Shown here: in pieces, positions 52,782 to 60,176 of the stretch
How the letters are laid out: every line of letters begins with the position of its first letter
Position numbering within the stretch: the first letter of the stretch is position 1
NCBI RefSeq assembly: GCF_000238915.1
Contig: NZ_BAEG01000064.1
Coordinates: 59,911 to 123,910 of the forward strand
Reading direction: 5' to 3'
Length of the DNA: 64,000 nucleotides
Source: Arthrobacter globiformis NBRC 12137
GTDB taxonomy: Bacteria; Actinomycetota; Actinomycetes; Actinomycetales; Micrococcaceae
Translations under genes and position numbers: made by a program
The notes under the pieces: model-generated
Database searches by the model: none
Seen by the model: only the letters and a program-made list of their open reading frames with translations
Told to the model about the DNA's origin: nothing

Positions 52782-53372
52782 TTGTCCGAGGTCCTAAACG
52801 CAGAGATCAATGCAAGCGAAATGAAGGGTGGTCCCAGCCGCCGCAGGGTAGTGGCAGGTGTGGCCTGGTCGCTGCCGGTCATCATCACCGCCGTCGCGGC
52901 CCCGGCGGCTGCCGCATCAGGTCTCAGCGTCACAGCAGGCTTGGTAGGCACGGGGTCTGCGGTCACCTACCTCCCCTCCGGGGGGACGGGCGCCGGCACT
53001 AACCGCAACGGTAGCGGTCCCACAGCACTTCAGCTCCAGAACAAGGGTGCCGCGGTCAACAGCCCGATTAGCGGAACCATCAACATAGCCCCGGTGGGAA
53101 CAGTTGCCGCCGGCGCGGGCGTGCAGTCGATCACGCCGGCAGCCGTGGCCTCCTCGTCGTACTCGGCCAGCCATGCTTACAACGGATCCTTCACCTACAC
53201 CGCAGGTATTCCCAGCGGCCAGACGGTGAACTTCCCCATTCAGTTCCAGTTCGAATCCGTGAACCCGTCGCCCAAGAAGGGTGCCGTCCTTTCCTACACC
53301 CTGACCATCACGGTGACTCTGCCGGATGCAACAACGCAGGCTTTGACCGCCGGCCTGACGGTCACGTTCTGA
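52782..53372 (+). CDS. Tat-exported small beta-rich protein of unknown function
   Basis: 196 residues from TTG 52782, placed by AAGGAG at 6 nt. SRRRVVAGVAWSLPVIITAV followed by AAPAAAASG is a twin-arginine signal peptide. The mature 155 residues are Gly/Ala/Thr-rich with beta-strand alternation (GIPSGQTVNFPIQFQFESVN, then VLSYTLTITVTLPDATTQAL). It resembles no family I know. It lies 2 bp before the PqqD-like gene, so it is a candidate substrate or cell-surface partner of the downstream enzymes. Confidence 0.65.
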   Translation: MSEVLNAEINASEMKGGPSRRRVVAGVAWSLPVIITAVAAPAAAASGLSVTAGLVGTGSAVTYLPSGGTGAGTNRNGSGPTALQLQNKGAAVNSPISGTINIAPVGTVAAGAGVQSITPAAVASSSYSASHAYNGSFTYTAGIPSGQTVNFPIQFQFESVNPSPKKGAVLSYTLTITVTLPDATTQALTAGLTVTF

Positions 53373-53374
53373 CC

Positions 53375-53656
53375 ATGGTCTGGAGGCACAGCAGCCTGGT
53401 GGCAGAAGTGTGTACCGAAAACGCGGGCCGGGTTGCGTTGCTGCATGTGGACGCCACCCAGCCTGTGGTTCTGGCTGGTCCTGCTGCAGCCATATGGCAG
53501 CTGATCGACGGCCGCCGCGGCGAGGAAGACGTCGTCGCTGACCTGAAGGCCGAGTTCGAGGATAGGGCCGGCCGGCTTGCTGCTCAGGTGGAGGCTTTCC
53601 TGGCAAACCTGGAAGCCCAGCGACTGATCGAAGCCGCGGATGAAGCCGCGAAGTAG
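53375..53656 (+). CDS. PqqD-family protein (RRE-like)
   Basis: 93 residues. LLHVDATQPVVLAGPAAAIW and QLIDGRRGEEDVVADLKAEF, then VEAFLANLEAQRLI, match PqqD-fold proteins, which bind leader peptides (RiPP recognition element) in peptide-modifying clusters. Starts 2 bp after the Tat protein and overlaps the HPrK-like start by 17 bp, so the three are tightly coupled. Peptide binding is inferred from the fold. Confidence 0.75.
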   Translation: MVWRHSSLVAEVCTENAGRVALLHVDATQPVVLAGPAAAIWQLIDGRRGEEDVVADLKAEFEDRAGRLAAQVEAFLANLEAQRLIEAADEAAK

Positions 53657-54857
53657 CCACCCCGCCGCGGAGAACGCCAGGGGCGCCGAGCATATTGATC
53701 ACCTGCTCTGCGTGGATGTCCTCGGCGTCCGGTTCACCGTGAGCTGGGGCCGGCGGGTCACAGCGGAGCAGCGGCAACGCATGGCCAAGGCCTGGGAGCG
53801 CTGTGCGGGCGCCGGTGCGCCGGTTATTCCGCCGGTTCCCATGGAACCGACGGAGACCCTGCCGTTCTCCGCGTCGGTTGCCTACCTGTCGCAAGCGCAC
53901 GACGGCGGCACGCTGGCCCTGCAGGCCGCCTCCTTCGAGGCGCTCGCCGAGACTCTCACCTCCCGGCTGACGCTCGCGGCCATCCTGGAGAACGCGGGCA
54001 GGCTGATAATGCTCCACGCCTGCGGTATCGCCTCTCCTGAAACGGGCGGCGTTATGGCACTCGTGGCCAAATCCGGAACGGGAAAGACCACCGCGGCATC
54101 CGTGCTGGCCCAAACGTACGGGTACGTCTCTGACGAGACGGTGGCCATCTTGCCTGGTGGCGAGGTGGTTCCGTACCCCAAGCCGCTGTCCCTGAAACAG
54201 GAGGCAGGTGCGCCCAAGCGGCAGGTGGCACCGGACGAGCTCGGACTGCAGCCGGCACCGCCCAAAATGTTCATCCAGTCCATCGTGCTGCTGGACCGCA
54301 TTGACCGGTTCCACGGGAGTGACGTTCAGGACCGCCCGGTTGCCCCTGTCCTGCGCCAGCTGCCGCTGGCGGACGGGCTTCTGGCGTTGATCCCCGAGTT
54401 GTCCTCGCAGGCCGAACTGGACGAACCTCTGCAGTCACTGTGCCGCCTCATCGAACGTGTGGGCGGTATCTGGCAGGTGACGTACTCGGAGGCCGCGGAC
54501 CTGCCTCATGCACTGGAACCGCTCTTTCGGGGCTACGGCCCTGCAAATGCTGTGTGGGACGCGCCAGGATTTGACGGTGCGGCCGGTGCCATCCCGGACG
54601 GGTGGGTGCGCCGCGTGACACCTCGGGATGCTGTGCGGATCGACGACGATCTGCTGGTGATGCTGGATTCGGAGATAGTGCGGCTGGGCGGAGTGGGGCC
54701 TGCCATCTGGGAAGCCGCGGTCAACGCAGTGCCGCTGGAGCAGCTGGCCGAAGAGGTGGGACGAGTGCACGGCCGCCGGGAAGGCTACCGGACCGCCGTC
54801 GCGGCAGCGGCCGGCGAGCTCGTCGCGAAAGCAGTCTTGGAGCGTGGCGGCGCCTAG
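53640..54857 (+). CDS. HPr-kinase-like protein with C-terminal PqqD-like domain
   Basis: 405 residues. After a divergent 120-residue N-terminus: GRLIMLHACGIASPETGGVM, then ALVAKSGTGKTTAASVLAQT with the P-loop around residues 143-151, and YGYVSDETVAILPGG, the HprK/P-like kinase fold. No classical HPr partner motif. Residues about 330-400 look like a second PqqD domain (RIDDDLLVMLDSEIVRLGGV, then AIWEAAVNAVPLEQLAEEVG). HPrK-like proteins phosphorylate a precursor in some lasso-peptide clusters. Target here is unknown. Confidence 0.75.
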   Translation: MKPRSSHPAAENARGAEHIDHLLCVDVLGVRFTVSWGRRVTAEQRQRMAKAWERCAGAGAPVIPPVPMEPTETLPFSASVAYLSQAHDGGTLALQAASFEALAETLTSRLTLAAILENAGRLIMLHACGIASPETGGVMALVAKSGTGKTTAASVLAQTYGYVSDETVAILPGGEVVPYPKPLSLKQEAGAPKRQVAPDELGLQPAPPKMFIQSIVLLDRIDRFHGSDVQDRPVAPVLRQLPLADGLLALIPELSSQAELDEPLQSLCRLIERVGGIWQVTYSEAADLPHALEPLFRGYGPANAVWDAPGFDGAAGAIPDGWVRRVTPRDAVRIDDDLLVMLDSEIVRLGGVGPAIWEAAVNAVPLEQLAEEVGRVHGRREGYRTAVAAAAGELVAKAVLERGGA

Positions 54858-54939
54858 CGCTGCCATGCGGAAACCGTCCGCAGGTACCCGGCAACACCGC
54901 CGGTTGGAAAACAACACGAACTTGGATTGGGGAACCATC

Positions 54940-56526
54940 ATGAGCGTCAACAGCACGCCCGCCGAACAGGCACCTGCCGGCCTGGACCTGGCCGACTACC
55001 TGCGGCTGCTGAGGGTGTACTGGAAGGCAATCGTGGCCTTCACCCTGCTCGCCACGCTGTTGGCGTTCGGCTGGACTGTCCTGCAACCGAAGATCTACGC
55101 GTCCGAATCCAGCGGCATCGTGGTTACGCCGGGATCGGACAACGTCAGCCTTTCCCTTGCCGGGGACAGCCTGGCCAAGGCAAAGGTCAAGAACTACGAG
55201 TCCGTGGCCAAATCGCGGCTGGTAGCTAACCGGGTCATTGCCTCGCTGGGGCTTGAGACCACGGCCGACGCCCTGCTCGGTGCCATCAGCGTCAAGGTTC
55301 CGCTGGACACCGCCGAAATCCGGGTGACAGCACAATCACCTGATCCGGGAACGGCGCAGCGCGTGGCGGACGCCTGGGTCAACGGCCTGGCCGCCGAGGT
55401 GAGGGCGATCGAAACAGCAACGCCGCCAAACAATTCAGCGGCCAGTCCTGGTGCGCCGCCCGGCACCGCAGCTTCCACTCCTGCCCCGGCCGTGAGCATC
55501 CTCCCGCTGGGCAAGGCGGTCCTGCCCAGCACCCCGGTCTCCCCGAACGTCAGGCTCTCCCTCGCAGTTGGGGCGCTCACTGGCCTTGCTCTTGGTGTGG
55601 CCTACGCGTTGGTCCGGCGCCACCTGGACCGGCGCATCCGCAATGCCACCGAAATCGAACGGCTCTTCGGCGTGCCCGTGATCGGCACCCTCCCCATCGA
55701 CCACCGGCTGGACGGCAAGAGCACCATCCTGGAAGAGGGTGCGGGCGCAGGGCCCTCCCCGGCGGGCGCCACGGGCGGCGCGATGGGCGAGGCCCTCCGC
55801 GAGCTGCGCACCAACCTCAGCTTCCTGGATGTGGACCAGCCCCCGCGCATCATCGTGGTCACCAGTTCCCTGCCGGGAGAAGGCAAGTCCACTGTCACGG
55901 CAAACCTGGCGGCCACCCTGGCCGCTGCCGGCGAAAACGTGGTGGTGGTTGACGGCGACCTGCGGCGCCCTACGCTGGCGGACGTCTTCAACCTGGTTCC
56001 GGGCGTCGGGGTCACCGAAGTTCTGGCGGGCACCGCGGCGCTGGGGGACGTCCTGCAGCCCTGGAGCGCCCTGCCGAACCTCTCCGTCCTCGGGTCCGGC
56101 CGTATTCCGCCGAACCCCAGCGAACTGCTCGGATCCCTGGCAATGAAGAAAATGCTTAGCACACTGGCGCAGACGGCGATTGTCCTGATCGACGCCCCGC
56201 CGCTGCTTCCCGTCACTGACGCCGCCGTCCTCTCACGGGTGGCCGACGGCGCAATCGTTGTCATTCAGGCGGGCAAGACGACGCAGGAACAACTGGGACA
56301 CTCACTGGGCAACCTGGACAAGGTACGTGGCAGGGTCTTGGGAACCGTCCTCAACTATGTGCCAACCCGTGGAACGGACGCCTACTCCTATTACGGCACC
56401 TATTCCTCCGAGCCGGCACCTGCCGCCGCTCGAGCGCCGCTCGGCGGTCGGCGCGCAGCCCAAGCCGACGGCGCGGGGGAGAACGTCCCCGTGCCTGTGC
56501 CCGCCGGGCTGCAGGCGAAGAACTAG
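54940..56526 (+). CDS. Wzz/Wzc-type chain-length protein with BY-kinase domain (second copy)
   Basis: 528 residues from ATG 54940 (TGGGGAACC upstream; open frame begins earlier). Wzz part with two membrane helices (about residues 30-50 and 205-225); kinase: VVTSSLPGEGKSTVTANLAA (Walker A), VVVDGDLRRP (A', with Gly for the usual Ala), VLIDAPPLLPVTD (B). Tyr-rich DAYSYYGTYSSEP follows. About as long as the copy at 36.5 kb, with a longer Pro/Ala-rich periplasmic stretch. Regulates surface-glycan polymerisation, perhaps for the second locus. Confidence 0.88.
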   Translation: MSVNSTPAEQAPAGLDLADYLRLLRVYWKAIVAFTLLATLLAFGWTVLQPKIYASESSGIVVTPGSDNVSLSLAGDSLAKAKVKNYESVAKSRLVANRVIASLGLETTADALLGAISVKVPLDTAEIRVTAQSPDPGTAQRVADAWVNGLAAEVRAIETATPPNNSAASPGAPPGTAASTPAPAVSILPLGKAVLPSTPVSPNVRLSLAVGALTGLALGVAYALVRRHLDRRIRNATEIERLFGVPVIGTLPIDHRLDGKSTILEEGAGAGPSPAGATGGAMGEALRELRTNLSFLDVDQPPRIIVVTSSLPGEGKSTVTANLAATLAAAGENVVVVDGDLRRPTLADVFNLVPGVGVTEVLAGTAALGDVLQPWSALPNLSVLGSGRIPPNPSELLGSLAMKKMLSTLAQTAIVLIDAPPLLPVTDAAVLSRVADGAIVVIQAGKTTQEQLGHSLGNLDKVRGRVLGTVLNYVPTRGTDAYSYYGTYSSEPAPAAARAPLGGRRAAQADGAGENVPVPVPAGLQAKN

Positions 56527-56532
56527 GTTCCC

Positions 56533-57474
56533 GTGATGGAAGTCCCCGCAGCCGAAGGAGGCCAGCTGAGCATTGGTGAAAGTGTCCTGCTGGGCCATGC
56601 CCTCGTGGCAAGAGTGGCGGAGAGCCTTGGCATCCGGGCGTTCTTCATCAAGGGGCCTGCCAGCGTCATTCAGGGACTGCGCCTGCCCAAGGTGTCAGTG
56701 GACGTGGACGTCTTTGTGGCGCCGGCGGATCTTGAGCCCATGCTCGCCGGCTTGCACCAGCGCGGCTGGCGCGAGCGTGCCGCTGAGGAGACCGCTGGGG
56801 TCTTCTACAAACATTCGGTCACCCTCAACCACCCGTCCTGGCCCTGCCACATCGACCTCCATTTCCGGTTCCCAGGCATGGAAAGGGATCCGGCAGGTGC
56901 CTTTGACGCGATGTGGGCCCACACGCAGGTCCTTGAAATCGCGGGGTGGGGCGTGCGGGTTCCCTCAAAGGAGCTAGGTGTTGTCCTTCTGGCCCTGCAT
57001 GCTTTGCGGGCACCCCACCTGCACATTTCGCAGCAGGAACTTCATTTCCTCAAGGACCTCGCGGCACGCGAAGCGCTCGGACCCGCCGTCCACGAAATCA
57101 GCGCTGCCACGGATGCGCTCGCGGCCATGCGGCCTTTCCTTGTGGAAATCCTTCCCGGGCACGCAGCGGCCGAGTGGCCCTCGGCATCCGCGGAGTGGCG
57201 CAACCGCCTGTTTTCCAGGGAACCTGGCAGCGCCCGCATCATCGCTCTCCTCCAGGCACCGCTGCGGGACAAGCCGCGGATGGTGCGTGCCGCCCTGTTG
57301 CCGGCTGACACGGTCTATCTATCGCAGGATCCCTACGTTGACCTGTCGCCGAAAGGACGCCTCCGGGCTTACGCCGCCAGATGGGTTCGTTTCCTGCGCG
57401 CGTCCCCGCGGCTGGCCCGAGACCTTGCTGCTTACGGCCGTTCCATTTACCCAGGTTGCCCACGCGGGGGCTAG
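56533..57474 (+). CDS. NTP_transf_5-type nucleotidyltransferase
   Basis: 313 residues if begun at GTG 56533. Early motif IRAFFIKGPASVIQGLRLPK then SVDVDVFVAPADLE gives the nucleotidyltransferase Asp-x-Asp pair, and HIDLHFRFPGM follows; this matches the uncharacterised family often found with PqqD and HPrK-like genes. A perfect AAGGAGG at 56555-56561 lies inside the frame, 4 nt before CTG 56566 and 10 nt before ATT 56572, so the true start may be one of these. Last gene of the unusual cluster. Nucleotide and acceptor unknown. Confidence 0.75.
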   Translation: MMEVPAAEGGQLSIGESVLLGHALVARVAESLGIRAFFIKGPASVIQGLRLPKVSVDVDVFVAPADLEPMLAGLHQRGWRERAAEETAGVFYKHSVTLNHPSWPCHIDLHFRFPGMERDPAGAFDAMWAHTQVLEIAGWGVRVPSKELGVVLLALHALRAPHLHISQQELHFLKDLAAREALGPAVHEISAATDALAAMRPFLVEILPGHAAAEWPSASAEWRNRLFSREPGSARIIALLQAPLRDKPRMVRAALLPADTVYLSQDPYVDLSPKGRLRAYAARWVRFLRASPRLARDLAAYGRSIYPGCPRGG

Positions 57475-57762
57475 GCGGTCAAGGTATCCCCAAGGTGCCG
57501 CCGCTAGCGTTTGCCCATGGAAGACCCATATTCGTTCGTGATGCCGCCCTAGCCACCTGGCTACGTGGCTACCAGTTTCCATGGCTGCGGTTCCGGTCTC
57601 CGCGGAAGGGCCTGCTGGCGAATAAACGACGAAACTCGTGTCCGCGCGTACCAAGCCAGAAGATATGGTGCCTGGGCTAACCCGGGCAAGAACCCTTAAC
57701 GCGGCGGGGGCCGCGCCTCATAACTGCCTCCCGGCACCAGTGGCTGAGGGGCGCCGCACAGG
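57475..57762. other. 288-bp intergenic region before the first S8 peptidase
   Basis: Positions about 57701-57762 are nearly repeated at 60114-60176 before the second peptidase, so the promoter and leader were part of the duplication. A minimal frame (ATG 57517, 11 codons) is seen but not supported. Confidence 0.5.
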
Positions 57763-59979
57763 ATGGTCTCGATGTCTCTTACGCGCCGAACACGTTTCTC
57801 TGCTGTCATCATGTCCGCCGGCATCGCCGGCCTGGTGGCATCGGCCCTCATCTCGCCGGTCGTTTCAGCGGCCGACGACGGCGACCCCCACCTGCCGTCC
57901 GTCCCGCTCCGGCCGTCGGTGGCCACCCCGCCCACTGACCAGTTCATCGTGAAGTTCAAGGACCCGGCCCCGTCCGGCTCCGCGCTCCGCGCCCAGTCCT
58001 TCGGCCGCGCCGCCGCCGAACTCGGCGCCACCGCGCAGGACCTGCGGGCCACCGCCGGCGGAGCCCGCGTGGTCCGCACCAGCAAGGTACTGGGCGAGGG
58101 CGATGCCGAGAAGATGCTTGCCTCGCTGCGCGCCGATCCCGCCGTTGCCTACGCCGAGCCGGACGTGAAGCTGCAGGCCAAGGTCGCGGACCCGAACGAC
58201 CAGTTCTTCCCGTTCCAGTGGAACCTGTCAGCGGAAACCGGCGGAATCCGGGCCACCCGCGCCTGGGACGTCACCCAGGGCTCCGGCCAGGTGGTGGCCG
58301 TCATCGACACCGGCAAGACGGACCACGTTGACCTGGACGCCAACATGCTCCCCGGCTACGACATGATCGCCGACGAAGACGACGCCCGCGACGGCAACGG
58401 CCGCGACTCCGACGCCACCGACGAGGGCGACTGGTCCACCGCCGGGCAGTGCGCCACAGGGTCCCCCGAAATAGCTTCCTCATGGCACGGCACGCACGTA
58501 GCGGGCATCATCGCCGCCGTCATGAACAACAACAACGAAGGCATCGCCGGCGTCGCGCCGCGAGCCAAGATCCTGCCCGTCCGCGTGCTCGGTCCCTGTG
58601 GCGGACAGCTCTCCGACATCGCGGAAGCCATCGTCTGGGCCTCCGGAGGTGCCGTGGCGGGAGTGCCGGCCAACCCGAACCGCGCCCGCGTGATCAACCT
58701 CAGCCTCGGCGGCACCGAAGCCTGCTCGCAGACGTTCCAGACCGCCATCGATACTGCGGTCGCCAGGGGTTCGGTTGTTGTCGCAGCGGCCGGCAACGAG
58801 AAGGCGCAGGCCTCCACCTCCAGCCCGGCCAACTGCCGGAACGTCGTCGCCGTTGCCGCCAGCGGCCGCACCGGCGCGCTGGCGCCGTACTCCAACTTCG
58901 GATCCGCCGTCGACATCACCGCCCCCGGCGGCGACATGACGCCCACTTCCGCCGATAATCCGCGCAGCGGCATGCCGAACGGCATCATCTCCACCCATAA
59001 CTTCGGTTCCCAGACCGTTGACATAGAGGACTACGTTTTCGCCGAAGGCACGTCCGCCGCTGCACCGCATGTCTCCGGCGCAGCTGCGCTGCTCATGGCC
59101 CAGATGGGCCCGACGGCGACACCCGCCGCCGTCGAGGCGCGCCTCAAGCGCACTGCACGGCCGATGACCGGCGGCTGCCCGCAGGGCTGCGGAGCCGGGC
59201 GGCTGGACGCTGCCAGCGCGGTGCTGCACTTCAACACGGTCCTGGCCGTCGGCGACTTCAACGGGGACCGGAAGGCCGACGTCCTGGCCCGGGAGAACTC
59301 CGGCTTCCTGTGGCTGTACCCGGGCAACGGCGCCGGCGGCTGGCTGGCCCGCAAGCAGGTTGGCTCCGGCTGGAACGCCTTTAACGCCCTCGTTGCCCCG
59401 GGCGACTTCACCGGCGACGGGCGCGCGGACGTCCTGGCCCGTGACGCCGCCGGCGCTCTCTGGCTGTACCCGGGCAACGGTGCCGGCGGTTGGCTGGCCC
59501 GCAAACAGGTGGGCTCGGGCTGGAACGTGTTCAGCGCCGTCACCGGTGCCGGCGACTTCAACGTCGACGGTAAAGCCGACGTCCTGGCCCGCGACACCAC
59601 CGGCGCCCTCTTTCTGTACACCGGCAACGGGCGCGGCGGCTGGCTCGCCAAGATCAAGGTGGGCTCAGGCTGGAACGGCATGAGCGCCATCGTTGGCCCC
59701 GGCGACGTCACCGGCGACCGCAAGGCGGACGTGCTGGCCCGGGACAGCGCCGGTGTCCTGTGGCGCTACCCCAACAACGGCCGCGGCGGTTTCGGTGCCA
59801 AGGTCTCCGTGGGCTCCGGCTGGAACTCGATGACCACCATCACCGGCCGCGGCGACTACAGCGGCGACGCCAGGACCGATGTCCTGGCCGTGGACACCAA
59901 CGGCACCCTCTGGCTCTACCGCGGCAACGGCCTGGGCGGATTCTCCGGCCGGACCGCTGCCGGCACCGGCTGGAACTAA
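57763..59979 (+). CDS. Secreted S8 (subtilisin) peptidase with VCBS/FG-GAP-like repeats, copy 1
   Basis: 738 residues. Signal peptide of about 36 residues (LTRRTRFSAVIMSAGIAGLV, cleavage near VVSAA). Propeptide with an inhibitor_I9 pattern (about 55-140: FIVKFKDPAPSGSAL). S8 domain: Asp182 (VIDTGKTDHVDL), His242 (WHGTHVAG), oxyanion Asn345 and Ser431 (GTSAAAPHVSG). Residues about 495-738 form five 50-residue repeats, GDFxGDxxADVLARD...LWLYPGNGxGGW, of the VCBS/FG-GAP type with a calcium-binding D-x-x-G-D pattern, presumably a propeller-like binding module. Extracellular protease. Tandem paralogue at 60.2 kb. Confidence 0.92.
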   Translation: MVSMSLTRRTRFSAVIMSAGIAGLVASALISPVVSAADDGDPHLPSVPLRPSVATPPTDQFIVKFKDPAPSGSALRAQSFGRAAAELGATAQDLRATAGGARVVRTSKVLGEGDAEKMLASLRADPAVAYAEPDVKLQAKVADPNDQFFPFQWNLSAETGGIRATRAWDVTQGSGQVVAVIDTGKTDHVDLDANMLPGYDMIADEDDARDGNGRDSDATDEGDWSTAGQCATGSPEIASSWHGTHVAGIIAAVMNNNNEGIAGVAPRAKILPVRVLGPCGGQLSDIAEAIVWASGGAVAGVPANPNRARVINLSLGGTEACSQTFQTAIDTAVARGSVVVAAAGNEKAQASTSSPANCRNVVAVAASGRTGALAPYSNFGSAVDITAPGGDMTPTSADNPRSGMPNGIISTHNFGSQTVDIEDYVFAEGTSAAAPHVSGAAALLMAQMGPTATPAAVEARLKRTARPMTGGCPQGCGAGRLDAASAVLHFNTVLAVGDFNGDRKADVLARENSGFLWLYPGNGAGGWLARKQVGSGWNAFNALVAPGDFTGDGRADVLARDAAGALWLYPGNGAGGWLARKQVGSGWNVFSAVTGAGDFNVDGKADVLARDTTGALFLYTGNGRGGWLAKIKVGSGWNGMSAIVGPGDVTGDRKADVLARDSAGVLWRYPNNGRGGFGAKVSVGSGWNSMTTITGRGDYSGDARTDVLAVDTNGTLWLYRGNGLGGFSGRTAAGTGWN

Positions 59980-59988
59980 GCCGCCACC

Positions 59989-60074
59989 GAGCGCGAACGA
60001 ACACTTAAGCCCCACCTGCATCACCCACTGAGCGCGAACGAACACTTAAGCCCCACCGGCAGCGCGAACGAACA
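59989..60074. repeat. Intergenic direct repeats, 41-bp period
   Basis: Two 28-bp copies (59989-60016 and 60030-60057) containing GCGAACGAACACTTAAGCCC, separated by TGCATCACCCACT, and a partial third (60061-60074). The same unit recurs after the second peptidase. Confidence 0.8.
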
Positions 60075-60176
60075 GTCGTTGCCGCACGGGGCGGGTTACA
60101 CTCGTTACTGATTGCGGCGGGGGCCGCGCCTCAGAAAATGCGTCCCGGCACCAGCGGCTGAGGGGCGCCGCACAGG

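Noticed and set aside
52917..54314. 465-codon open frame on the minus strand across the Tat, PqqD and HPrK-like genes
   Set aside because: It spans three genes that have clear motifs and ribosome sites on the plus strand; its own sequence is low-complexity His/Gly/Arg-rich.
57517..57552. 11-codon frame MEDPYSFVMPP as a peptide precursor of the PqqD/HPrK-like cluster
   Set aside because: Too short, no ribosome site, and it lies after the cluster; chance frames of this size are common.
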